A DNA stretch of 64,000 nucleotides, taken from Levilactobacillus bambusae. GTDB lineage: Bacteria > Bacillota > Bacilli > Lactobacillales > Lactobacillaceae. The DNA lies in contig NZ_QCXQ01000001.1 in the NCBI RefSeq assembly GCF_003124125.1, forward strand, positions 354,855 to 418,854, in the 5' to 3' direction. The translations under genes and the position numbers were made by a program. A model generated the notes under the pieces. The model was not told the DNA's origin, searched no databases, and was given only the letters and a program-made list of their open reading frames with translations. Position 1 is the first letter of the stretch. Each line of letters opens with the position of its first letter. Shown piece after piece: positions 17,552 through 25,965 of this stretch.

Positions 17552-18628
17552 TTAATTAGACGCTTTAATCGGAGTTGCTTGGAAGACTTCATTAGCCCCT
17601 GGGAATGATGGTAGAGCAACCGCAGTAGCCTTTTCCCAGGTGCCAACTGGATCTTTTGTATCCGTATAAATGGTAGCGAAGACATTCCCATGAGCACTTT
17701 TTTGCACTGCAGGGTCGCCCGCCAATCCAATTTCTTCTGGCGTTGGTCCATAAAGTTTTTCACCAAGGATGTCGTCTCCCATTAAGACCAACTTATCTTC
17801 TGGGAAATAACGCTTAGTAGTGAGTACACCTTTGGAATCTTCTTCACGATACTTACTATCATAAGTCCGAATAACTGGTAATCCTTGTGCCTCCATGAAA
17901 GCATCTAAGTCACCTTGACCTAATGCACGGGTTGACGTACCGTATACGGCCTTTAAGACATTAGCATTTTGAGTAAATAGACGGTAAATCTTGCGTGAAG
18001 TAAGAATTCGCGTTGCGGAGACATCCATAGAATCGACCCACTTGATTAAATCATTAATTGGGTCAGCGGAAGCATTATCCCAAGTTGTCCCATCTTTACC
18101 CGTCAAGTCGGCTTGATGTGACTCAGGAACCTGATAGTCAAAGTCGTATTGTTCTTGTGTATCAGGATTGATTACAGATACCTTTCCTGTAGCTAAGGCA
18201 TCCATGGTCATCTTTTCAACTTGTGCGTACACACCTTGAACCAACTCATCAATATCATCATAAACACGGTTCTTAAGATAGTCTGCTTCCTCAGCGGTAC
18301 GAGGGTTTTGTAATGCAATTAAGTCATCTTCTTTGATTTGCATCTTCCGCTTAATCAGTGCCAACTCAAGAGTGCTTTTACTTGCTTGGCGACTGCCGAT
18401 TTCGGCTTCAGCATCAAATGCGGCAACATGTGCAATTACCGGTGTCCGGTTTCCCGCATATACTTGATCCAACTTTAAACTATTTACCCGTCGTGCTGGA
18501 AACAAGCTATCGCCCAAAAATGTTGGGAATTGACGATCGCGTACATAATCTAATACTTGTGGTGTCGAAAACATGTTAGCAATCGATGCAAATCGTTGAA
18601 GATTCATTGAAACTTGCTTTTTCATCAT
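17552..18628 (-). CDS. Major capsid protein, family E
   Basis: 358 residues. LGDSLFPARRVNSLKLDQVY, LIKRKMQIKEDDLIAL and the DPVGTWEKATAVALPSFPG end correspond to the capsid protein E family of HK97-fold shells. The N-terminus MNLQRFASIANMF contains the LQRFA motif, so the mature protein may begin at the Ala after cleavage by the phage Prp-type protease. AGGAGG precedes ATG 18628. It is followed within 12 bases by the connector gene. Confidence 0.9.
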   Translation of the reverse strand: MMKKQVSMNLQRFASIANMFSTPQVLDYVRDRQFPTFLGDSLFPARRVNSLKLDQVYAGNRTPVIAHVAAFDAEAEIGSRQASKSTLELALIKRKMQIKEDDLIALQNPRTAEEADYLKNRVYDDIDELVQGVYAQVEKMTMDALATGKVSVINPDTQEQYDFDYQVPESHQADLTGKDGTTWDNASADPINDLIKWVDSMDVSATRILTSRKIYRLFTQNANVLKAVYGTSTRALGQGDLDAFMEAQGLPVIRTYDSKYREEDSKGVLTTKRYFPEDKLVLMGDDILGEKLYGPTPEEIGLAGDPAVQKSAHGNVFATIYTDTKDPVGTWEKATAVALPSFPGANEVFQATPIKASN

Positions 18629-18645
18629 TAATTTTTTCCTCCTAA

Positions 18646-19065
18646 TTATTTTGCTTTAGATGCATTATCAGTAGCAGCTGCCTTTTCCGTCTGCATAGCT
18701 GCACTAGATGCACCAGACCCATCATCGCCAGAGTCACTAGTGGTATCATCCACAAAATGAATTTCTGTCATGGCAGTCTTGGCCTCAGCTGACACTTCAA
18801 CTGGTAGGCGTTGTCCAAGAACCCATGCAGAACGTAAAACGGCAACGTTAGCTGGGCCATTAGTTAAATCAACATCATTATATAAAAGCCCCTTTGCGGT
18901 ACCATCATTTGCGGGTACAGGAGTACCTGCAGGGATGATCTTATGACCTTGGTCATCAATACTTGCTAGCGCATTATCTGGATCGAGCATCATAGGCAAG
19001 CTAACCACATGTGCGGATGCTAAGAAATTAACTTCTTTAACGTCCATTCTTTTTCCTACAAACAT
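18646..19065 (-). CDS. Head decoration-like protein
   Basis: 139 residues. IPAGTPVPANDGTAKGLLYNDVDLTNG and NVAVLRSAWVL resemble the decoration protein fold (lambda gpD type) that stabilises capsids; the C-terminal 35 residues are Ser/Ala/Asp-rich and probably disordered. It lies between scaffold and capsid genes, the usual place. The family assignment is moderate. Confidence 0.65.
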   Translation of the reverse strand: MFVGKRMDVKEVNFLASAHVVSLPMMLDPDNALASIDDQGHKIIPAGTPVPANDGTAKGLLYNDVDLTNGPANVAVLRSAWVLGQRLPVEVSAEAKTAMTEIHFVDDTTSDSGDDGSGASSAAMQTEKAAATDNASKAK

Positions 19066-19077
19066 AATTGTTCCTCC

Positions 19078-19698
19078 TTAGTGAGTCTCCCAAAGGTTTT
19101 GACCCTTAGGAGCACGATTACCATTACGTCGTTCAGCAGCAGTTTCACCCGCAGTTTTGCGAGTTCCATCACCACCAATGCTTGGAGCATGTGCGGATAA
19201 AGCTAATTGCCGATCCACGCCCTCTTTAACGGCCTGACGATAGGTACCAGTGACAGCTTGATAAACGTCAGGTAAGGTGCTCTCATCCTTAAGCGCCGCA
19301 CTAAATACATCAGCTAAACCAACTGGTAACCCATCCTTGGCTAACTTGTTAACGACCTTAACGTGGTTCTCAGAGACCGTAAGCTTTTCTTCTCGGTCAG
19401 TGAGTTCCTTTTCACGTTGGGTAACATCATATTCATGCTTCTCATCGTCCGTCATCTCGTCATACGACTTTTGGGTGTCCAATTCCTTCTGCCATTTAGT
19501 GTGCAGGGTATCAGTCACCTTATTCATCTTTTTATCAAACCAACTGTCTAACTCTGACTGGTCCTTAAAAACAATTTGATGAGGATCATTTTCCTGTTCA
19601 CTTTGATTTTCTTGCTCTGCATCAATACCCGCACCATCAGCACCATCATTACCCTCGTCAGCAAACCGTTGAAGCCATAAACCTACAATTTTCTTCAT
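19078..19698 (-). CDS. Capsid scaffolding protein (DUF4355-like)
   Basis: 206 residues, strongly charged and helical, with QNLWETH at the C-terminus, as in DUF4355-type scaffolds. The start at 19698 follows AGGAGG; the open frame to 19770 has no site. The first residues, MKKIVGLWLQRFADEG, contain the LQRFA motif shared with the capsid and tail proteins, which suggests N-terminal trimming by Prp. Scaffold is expected to leave the procapsid before DNA packaging. Confidence 0.82.
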   Translation of the reverse strand: MKKIVGLWLQRFADEGNDGADGAGIDAEQENQSEQENDPHQIVFKDQSELDSWFDKKMNKVTDTLHTKWQKELDTQKSYDEMTDDEKHEYDVTQREKELTDREEKLTVSENHVKVVNKLAKDGLPVGLADVFSAALKDESTLPDVYQAVTGTYRQAVKEGVDRQLALSAHAPSIGGDGTRKTAGETAAERRNGNRAPKGQNLWETH

Positions 19699-19746
19699 TA
19701 CATTTCCTCCTAATACCCATATACATCCCCAAATCGAAAGCAAATG

Positions 19747-19794
19747 AAAAGGGCACCCCACATACGCCATTACGGCTCACGAACAGTGCCCTTT
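19747..19794 (-). terminator. Hairpin upstream of the scaffold gene
   Basis: Minus strand AAAGGGCA pairs with TGCCCTTT around a ~30-base loop and is followed by TC. It could be a weak terminator or an RNA-processing site just ahead of the scaffold ribosome site. Confidence 0.45.
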
Positions 19795-19862
19795 GTTTAC
19801 TTTCAGGGAATCCATACACGTATTTAATTTAGGTATATTTAATGACCTCCACAGGTCAAACA

Positions 19863-20039
19863 TCACTTAGCCATTATCAATAATGTCACTAGAACAACTG
19901 CCCAACTAATAATTGAAGCGATACACACCGCTGCGAGTTGTTCGTACTTTTGCCGATCACCCAATACATCCCTACCAAATAGTGATAGGAAAGACAGAAT
20001 TGCAATAATACCAACAATCCAAACAAACGCTAAAATCAT
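19863..20039 (-). CDS. Small two-helix membrane protein in the head operon
   Basis: 58 residues, MILAFVWIVGIIAILSFLS at the start and a second hydrophobic segment ending VLVTLLIMAK, joined by a charged loop. AAAGAGGTGAG precedes ATG 20039. It lies between two hairpins, separate from its neighbours, so it may have its own expression. No known head gene has this form; a moron or second immunity factor is possible. Confidence 0.7.
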   Translation of the reverse strand: MILAFVWIVGIIAILSFLSLFGRDVLGDRQKYEQLAAVCIASIISWAVVLVTLLIMAK

Positions 20040-20060
20040 TTATCTCACCTCTTTCAGGGT

Positions 20061-20092
20061 AAATAAAAAGCGCTAGCCACAGTGGTTAACGC
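20061..20092 (-). terminator. Terminator after the MuF and small acidic gene pair
   Basis: Minus strand GCGTTAACCA pairs with TGGCTAGCGC (one mismatch) and is followed by TTTTTATTT. It closes the transcript that carries the MuF gene and the 89-residue gene. Confidence 0.6.
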
Positions 20093-20104
20093 GAAATACA
20101 ATCA

Positions 20105-20374
20105 TTATTCATCTAATTCAACTTCCATGGCACCGTCATACAACTTCTGAAGGCGAATACCAGTCATCGTTAGGTTCTCTTGTTCAGCATCCATTCCCTT
20201 AGTTGCCTCTAACTCATCAACATGAGCCATGAACTCATCAAGCTCATCATAGTTTGCGAAAGTCAGTTTAACCTGGTCACCATTTTGTTCAGCTTTCATA
20301 TGCCAAACAAATATCGTTTTTCCTAACTTCATAATTAAATCATAATCTGCTTTTGAAATGATATAAGTTCCCAT
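20105..20374 (-). CDS. Small acidic protein, candidate immunity to the MuF toxin domain
   Basis: 89 residues, acidic (YDELDEFMAHVDELEATKG, ending EVELDE), with no membrane segment. It starts one base after the MuF stop and ends just before a terminator, so the two genes form a tight pair. In temperate phages of Gram-positives, MuF proteins with C-terminal toxin domains are often followed by an immunity gene. Size, charge and position fit that role, but no family match is recognised, so this is inference. Confidence 0.6.
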   Translation of the reverse strand: MGTYIISKADYDLIMKLGKTIFVWHMKAEQNGDQVKLTFANYDELDEFMAHVDELEATKGMDAEQENLTMTGIRLQKLYDGAMEVELDE

Positions 20375-20375
20375 C

Positions 20376-22082
20376 TTATTTTCCCCGCTTCCGACTAGGA
20401 TTTACTTGGATGATATTACCGGTATTGATGTTCAACGTAACACGAGCCTTATCCCCATAGTATAACTGAACCGTTTTATCTGAACTACTAGCTCGTACTC
20501 GATTACTCTGTAAGGCATTCTCAACATCAGATAAATGAACGCCATTTCGAATCTTTGCATGCTGAACCTCTTTACTTGGCCCAATGAGTCGTTCCATAAA
20601 ATGTTGGCTGAAAGATTTCACTTCGTGTCCATCTGAAGTCTTGGTACCAATTAAAGTATTCAAGGCTAATTTACGTAGCTTTTGATAATCTTCAAAACTC
20701 ATTAATGGCGACAAGGTTCCTTGAACACGTTGTTTACGATAGATATTCAGTTCCTTCCAATCCTTATCATTACGATACTTCATGTTCTGATAATTATCAA
20801 AGGATACTGGCATATTCTCATCGCCTAAATCTGATTGCATTCCACGATATTGTTTTAGGTCTCGAGTGTAGTTCTTAACCTTCTTTTGCATGAGATTAAC
20901 TTCAGGCTGTCCATGTTTATCTACAAGCATTTGTTCCCACTGTTGATAGGTTGAAAAGCGCGGGATTTTCATCGTCTCATCTGCTATTGGGTCTCGTGCC
21001 GTTCGGTAACCACCTCGCTTCGTGGCCGTGAAATAGGCAACCGCTACCGTCCTACAGAATGGATGAAACGGTGGGTAGTTTCCTGCAAATCCAGCACAAC
21101 GGGCAAGCTTAACGTCGTATACTTTCCCATCATGCGCCCGACAAAATTGGGATGTCCGAAAGTCCAAGACCGCAACCAGTGAGTATTGTTTCACCCCATG
21201 ATCCTGCCATGCCTTTAATTTAGCTTGATGAGCCATGTAACTTGATTCAGTCCGAATTAATCTACGGGCCTTATATGAATTTACACCAAACTCCTTCATC
21301 AGAGCCTGTTCCATATCATGGTCAGTCATTCCCGTCATACGTTGTACAGTAAACAATTCCTGTAACCGCTTGGCTAACTCATCCGTATTCTTCCAAATTC
21401 GCTCCGAATAGCTTTCACCAAACCATGGTGTTTCCAGTTGTTGTTTAACCTCGGTAGTCGTTAACTCTTTCAGTTTAGTAACTGGTTTAACCGACGTAAC
21501 ATTTACCTTATGAATAGGTTCATCTGATTCCGGATTCGTGAATAGGATAACGTCATGTTTAACTTCAGGGATTGCTTCACCCTGATAAACGTTAAACTCC
21601 TTTTGCGTATTACCAATAATAGATTCTGCTGAGGCATTCAAATATGCATCCTGAATCGCTTTAATATAGTAATCAGTCGATTCTGACAGTTGAACGTCTG
21701 CAATGCGTTTAGCGACCACATACGCCTTAGTTCGCAGTAATTCAATGCGACTAATCCGACTCTTAACAGATAGTCCATCTAAATACGCCTTAATCTGTTT
21801 TTGAATCTTTTTATCCTTAGTTTCTTTCAACATTTGTTGTAGGATAACCAATTGATCAGGAGTGATGGCGGTATTAAGAACTTTGGCAACCTCTTCCTCG
21901 GTTAGATTCGACTTGCTAAGATACCTCTCATAGAGTTTGTCGGCTTCTCCCGTTAGATATTGCACTGCTGCAGCATATGCTTGAACTAAAATTTCAACAA
22001 CTTCATCACCAGCATCATGATGTGCCTGCTCCAAACGAACTGCTCGTAGTTCCCAGTAGTTTAGCTTATTCTTGTCTGCCAT
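20376..22082 (-). CDS. MuF-type minor head protein with C-terminal toxin-like nuclease domain
   Basis: 568 residues. The first ~370 residues are the phage head morphogenesis (SPP1 gp7/MuF) domain: ARRLIRTESSYMAHQAKL, FRTSQFCRAHDGKVYD and YPPFHPFCRTVAV, with the conserved Cys/His set. After a linker, the last ~95 residues (SFSQHFMERLIG, RNGVHLSDVENAL, VQLYYGDKARVTLNI, NTGNIIQVNPS) look like a BECR-fold nuclease of the kind found at the end of MuF and polyvalent phage proteins. MuF proteins are packaged in the head and may enter the cell with the DNA. ATG 22082 has GGAG eight bases upstream; it overlaps the protease gene. Confidence 0.82.
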   Translation of the reverse strand: MADKNKLNYWELRAVRLEQAHHDAGDEVVEILVQAYAAAVQYLTGEADKLYERYLSKSNLTEEEVAKVLNTAITPDQLVILQQMLKETKDKKIQKQIKAYLDGLSVKSRISRIELLRTKAYVVAKRIADVQLSESTDYYIKAIQDAYLNASAESIIGNTQKEFNVYQGEAIPEVKHDVILFTNPESDEPIHKVNVTSVKPVTKLKELTTTEVKQQLETPWFGESYSERIWKNTDELAKRLQELFTVQRMTGMTDHDMEQALMKEFGVNSYKARRLIRTESSYMAHQAKLKAWQDHGVKQYSLVAVLDFRTSQFCRAHDGKVYDVKLARCAGFAGNYPPFHPFCRTVAVAYFTATKRGGYRTARDPIADETMKIPRFSTYQQWEQMLVDKHGQPEVNLMQKKVKNYTRDLKQYRGMQSDLGDENMPVSFDNYQNMKYRNDKDWKELNIYRKQRVQGTLSPLMSFEDYQKLRKLALNTLIGTKTSDGHEVKSFSQHFMERLIGPSKEVQHAKIRNGVHLSDVENALQSNRVRASSSDKTVQLYYGDKARVTLNINTGNIIQVNPSRKRGK

Positions 22083-22380
22083 CCCCATCACTCCAAGTCC
22101 ACAGCTCTACGTTGTTAGGATATGCCATAGCAATTTCGGCCACTGTTTCTCTAAACATTGATAGTAGCCGCTCATCACCAGCATCTAAATCCACCGCTGT
22201 CACGATAGATTCATTAGGGTGAAGGTCTGCGGTCGCATGACTTAAGTAGTTAGCTACACCCGTAAAAAGTGTTGATATACCTGCACAGACAATATCGTTC
22301 CCGTAAGGTGCCTGCATAGCATGGCCATAAATACTAATCCTTGCTTGGGTTTCAGTTCGGTCCATCTTGACGTGAATCAC
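22066..22380 (-). CDS. Phage-encoded Prp-type cysteine protease
   Basis: 104 residues. YGHAMQAPYGNDIVCAGIST carries the His (20) and Cys (32) of the ribosomal-processing cysteine protease Prp (YsxB/DUF464), with the same 12-residue spacing as in Staphylococcus aureus Prp, which trims the N-terminal extension of ribosomal protein L27. The GTG at 22380 with AGGAGGG six bases upstream gives the length of the family. It lies between portal and MuF. The scaffold, capsid and tail proteins of this phage carry LQRFA near the N-terminus, close to the LQFFA site of L27, so it is probably a virion maturation protease. Host Prp is known to cut phage 80alpha structural proteins. Confidence 0.85.
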   Translation of the reverse strand: MIHVKMDRTETQARISIYGHAMQAPYGNDIVCAGISTLFTGVANYLSHATADLHPNESIVTAVDLDAGDERLLSMFRETVAEIAMAYPNNVELWTWSDGDGRQE

Positions 22381-23781
22381 GGTATCCCTCCTGTTCATCC
22401 TGATCAACGTTAGTATTAAATTCATTACCACCTAATGCGGTTTTCTGAGTCTTAACCTGTTTAGCAGTTTGTTCATCCATTAATTCAATAACCTTTTGTG
22501 GCTCATATCCATCTGGTAACCAACTGTACGTGATATCACGTGGAATAATACCATCCGCTGTCTTAATGTTACTGATAGTATCGGTCATATTAACGGGGAT
22601 GTTCGGTGTCAGTTGAATACGAACATCGGTAATATCAACATCTTGTTGTTTTACCAGCATCATGTTTTGCATCAGCTGTAAACGACGATGAAGTCCACGC
22701 TTCAGATATTGGCTTTTAACTGAAATTAGGTTCAATAACCCAAAAAGCTTGTATTTCATTGCCTCTCCCGAAATATTGCCTGCAAAGTCCTTATCAGTCA
22801 TATTAGGAACATTGGCCATTTCATGTAAGTCGTTCTTAATCGAATCAGCTAAGGTTTGAACATCGCCCTCTTCTAATGATTTTGTGAGCCATTCAATCTT
22901 GGCATCACTTGGTAAACCATCTAGCATTTGCCCTTTAGATAGTTCACCATCAATATCAGTTCCATACGCTAGCAAGATGGCATCCACAAATTCATCCTTA
23001 TCTGTAATACGGTCAGACTGTAATGAGTTATAGGCGTCAATCAAGGGAATTAATTGTTCAAAGTCTCCCTGCCGTTGTCCATTGTTATAAAATTCTGTAA
23101 TGGGTTCGGAACCCCAGCGATGAGGTGTTACCGTCGCTTCATTCATCAAGTTACTATCACTTAAATTATGGCCTGCTCGTGTGCGATACTGAATCAAATT
23201 AATAGGCGTATAAACTGAAATTAAATAACCATTATCTGTACCATCTAGCTTCCGCTTAGGTTGCAGATAAATCCCAATTAATTCCGTTTCGTCTTCAGTA
23301 TCATCAGTGATTACAATGGTATGACGTGGATCTAAAGCAGCAATATGTTCCTCAGTAGTTTTCTCGTCTAATTTCTTCAAGTATGCCAGCTCATAGGCAA
23401 CACCATAAATTGATAATTGTTGTTCTAGATCCGTATCATGTCATGAGCCATTACATTCATATGATTAAATGCCTCCGTGATAGCTTCAATACTATTACCC
23501 TCTTGAGGAACATAAGTAATTGGATTTCCTGTCATCATACCGGTAATCATATCCGTAAAGTATTTGGCATGGTTCACAACTACATGAGAATCTTTATCCT
23601 GACTGTACGGTGTACCAAGCATTCGACTAAGGATACCTTGTTTGCCACAGTAGTAGCTATAAAGCTTATCGTATTTCTCCCGCTTCCGGTCCAACTCATT
23701 CAGGGCATAATTTAATAACTCATAAGGCGGGTTATCAATATCCTCAATTAGGGATGCATCTACCTTTAACCCCATTTTCAT
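22352..23781 (-). pseudogene. Portal protein, frameshifted by a 5-bp tandem duplication
   Basis: SPP1-type portal. The first part (23781-23425) reads MKMGLKVDASLIEDIDNPPY to MNVMAHD and then runs into a stop. The second part (from 23380, only a TTG start without a site) continues with KKLDEKTTEEH to SRQDGPN. TCATG occurs twice in a row at 23436-23445. Removing one copy joins the parts through DTDLEQQLSIYGVAYELAYL, a normal portal segment, and gives 474 residues, the usual length. The portal is essential for packaging, so the prophage is probably unable to make virions unless this is a sequencing error. Confidence 0.88.
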
Positions 23782-23786
23782 CCCTC

Positions 23787-25061
23787 CTATCTAAATAATT
23801 TAGGTTTAACTTTTGGCTTGACCTTACCGTTAATACCAAGTGCACGTACTACAAAGTAACGGACAGCATCACACGCGTGGTCATGTTGTTTAATAACTTT
23901 ATCTTCACCTCGTTCAGAGGCTTTTTGGTCCCATGCATAGGATGCCAGCTCCTTAAACAAATTTGTTAGCCTAGGTGTAAACATAACCTTACCCGTATTC
24001 ATAGCCGTCTGAGTCAATCTGATGCCATCTAAGACATCGTTTTTGGCTTTCTCTACATGTACCCCTCGTGACCGTAAAACAGCAATAAAGGATGCCGCAG
24101 ACGGATCGACAATTACAGTGCATTTAAGGTTGCCCATGAACTTCAAGAAGTCATCGGCATACTGCTCATCTGTCTTCTGCTTTGGTGAGTGACGTCCATC
24201 ATAGTAATACTCTTTTAGGCACCACCAAACACCATCATAAAGACCCCACAGTAGAAATACCGTGGGGTTTTGAGTACCATAATCGACCGAAATACAATAC
24301 CTTTTTGCAATACCTTCTGGGGCGTCAGCAACCATCGTCTGCTTATCAAAGTTATCGTAAACAATACCATCTGCAAGTACCCATTCACCGAGGATATACC
24401 GCTGATAAAACACACCATCGTACAGACGTTGATAATCAGCCAGTGTTTGTGCTGAATTCGCTGGATTATCCTCCATCGTGAAGTGGATGTGCAGAGCACG
24501 TTTATCCTCTAACTGATCTACCCATCCCGTTTTAAACCAGTGGAATGGACCAGCAGGGTTGCAGTTAAACCAATACTTGGAGCCTTCAATATTACAACGA
24601 GCCAATGCCTGATTTACGAAGGATTCTGGCATGAGGGCTACCTCATCGAAGAAGAAGCCGGCAGCAGTTAACCCTTGGACCAAATCCTGACTAGACTCAT
24701 CTTTCCCACCAAACAGGTAGTAGCGATTAGTAGTATTACCATACGTAATCGTCAGCATATTATCCGTTCGAGAATCTTTAACATTATATCCTCTACCTTC
24801 TAACATCGTAACCAATGTCCGGATAACGTTCCGACGCAGAGAGCCAATGGTTTTACCCGCAATGCCAAACTGCTGATGATTAAACTTTGTCATAGACCAA
24901 AGGACATAAGACATAGACATAATTAACGTCTTACCTGCACGCACAGAACCATCACAGATTAGTGCCTTATTGTCAGCTGTAGCCGGATCTTGCCACCAGC
25001 TTAAAACCTGCAACTGCTTAATAGAAAACGGCTTAAACGGAAACTGCCTGCGTTGCAACAT
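23787..25061 (-). CDS. terL: Terminase large subunit
   Basis: 424 residues. Walker A is GSVRAGKT (38-45) and Walker B with catalytic Glu is GFFFDE (to residue 140); the C-terminal nuclease domain begins near ISVDYGTQN and includes VDPSAASF and HDHACDAVRY. It drives DNA into the head and cuts it. The ATG overlaps the small subunit stop as TAATG. The subfamily resembles PBSX/SPP1-like terminases. Confidence 0.95.
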   Translation of the reverse strand: MLQRRQFPFKPFSIKQLQVLSWWQDPATADNKALICDGSVRAGKTLIMSMSYVLWSMTKFNHQQFGIAGKTIGSLRRNVIRTLVTMLEGRGYNVKDSRTDNMLTITYGNTTNRYYLFGGKDESSQDLVQGLTAAGFFFDEVALMPESFVNQALARCNIEGSKYWFNCNPAGPFHWFKTGWVDQLEDKRALHIHFTMEDNPANSAQTLADYQRLYDGVFYQRYILGEWVLADGIVYDNFDKQTMVADAPEGIAKRYCISVDYGTQNPTVFLLWGLYDGVWWCLKEYYYDGRHSPKQKTDEQYADDFLKFMGNLKCTVIVDPSAASFIAVLRSRGVHVEKAKNDVLDGIRLTQTAMNTGKVMFTPRLTNLFKELASYAWDQKASERGEDKVIKQHDHACDAVRYFVVRALGINGKVKPKVKPKLFR

Positions 25062-25846
25062 TAATCATCTTCTCCTTTAATCTGATGGACTGAGTCACGA
25101 ATCGCCTTAAGGAAGGTATCTTCCTCAACATCCTCATTAACCGGCTTAGGTAAGCGATCTACCAACTCATGCAGGGCCTTCTGTTTGTCATATAGTTTAA
25201 CGATCAAGCCATCCTTACCAACATGTAGATCTTGAATGACGCTCCAATCAATCTCATCACTAGGTTTTAGAAATACATCTGCTTGATGTCGCTTAATGGG
25301 ATTACCATCAGTATCCAGAAAAGGCATCCCTTCTTCATCTGTCAGTACCTCTTCATAAACCTTGTAATCTAAAACATCCCCAAGGGACGCAGTGGCTTGC
25401 TTTGCGTACTCTTTGAGGATGTCATTGGCGTCTAAATACAGGTCAACAGCCTGCTGTTGTTTGAGTACATCGAGTTCTTTTTTCACCTTAACATTTCTTA
25501 ACAAGCGGCTCCCGGCTACCTCAGCTGTTCGTTGGTCAACTTGATAAGCTTTTTGGTAGGCCCAGGTAGCATTGAAACGTTGTAAGTAGTACATACAAAA
25601 AAGTTTTTGCTTTTCAGTAAGTGTCGAATCTTCGAGTTCTTGGATAGTATTTAGGGGTGCACCCTTTTCTTCAATAGGTGCACCCCTTGCCTTCATTTGC
25701 GTTTTTTTCTTAGAACCACGTTGCCAATCATAACGACGCTTCCAAGATTTTAATGTGTTAAGTGGAATATTATACTTAGTGGAAATATCCCTGTACTTCA
25801 TCCCCGCCATATAATCTCGTTTAGCCTGTTCGACTTCTTTTTTCAT
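25061..25846 (-). CDS. terS: Terminase small subunit
   Basis: 261 residues. The N-terminus is a helix-turn-helix (MKYRDISTKYNIPLNTLKSWKRRYDW), as in PBSX-type TerS. The middle part LTEKQKLFCMYYLQRFNATWAYQKAYQ is the terminase_2 signature. It recognises the packaging site and hands DNA to TerL. AGGTGA precedes ATG 25846. It is separated from upstream late genes by about 3 kb of cargo, so it may need its own promoter. Confidence 0.92.
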   Translation of the reverse strand: MKKEVEQAKRDYMAGMKYRDISTKYNIPLNTLKSWKRRYDWQRGSKKKTQMKARGAPIEEKGAPLNTIQELEDSTLTEKQKLFCMYYLQRFNATWAYQKAYQVDQRTAEVAGSRLLRNVKVKKELDVLKQQQAVDLYLDANDILKEYAKQATASLGDVLDYKVYEEVLTDEEGMPFLDTDGNPIKRHQADVFLKPSDEIDWSVIQDLHVGKDGLIVKLYDKQKALHELVDRLPKPVNEDVEEDTFLKAIRDSVHQIKGEDD

Positions 25847-25886
25847 CGCATGTCACCTGTCACCCCCATTTATTTAAATGTAACTT

Positions 25887-25938
25887 AACTACCCCAACAG
25901 TCCGACCTAGTTAATTAGATCGAATAGTTGGGGTAGTT
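25887..25938. repeat. 12-bp perfect inverted repeat at the cargo/terminase border
   Basis: AACTACCCCAAC (25887-25898) and its exact complement (25927-25938) are separated by 28 bases, in the gap between the hydrolase stop and the terminase start. There is no T run on either strand at the right place, so it is not an ordinary terminator. It may be an operator, a packaging-site structure or a scar of cargo insertion. Confidence 0.6.
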
Positions 25939-25965
25939 ATACTATATCTACAATTTTTTTAAATC

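Noticed and set aside
22352-23380. A separate 342-residue ORF as an independent portal-like gene
   Set aside because: Its start is a TTG with no ribosome site, and the reading frame continues upstream into a normal portal sequence once the 5-bp duplication is removed.
24182-24499. Overlapping ORFs in the terminase large subunit gene on both strands
   Set aside because: The terminase frame is fully supported by its Walker motifs, and the others lack ribosome sites and family features.
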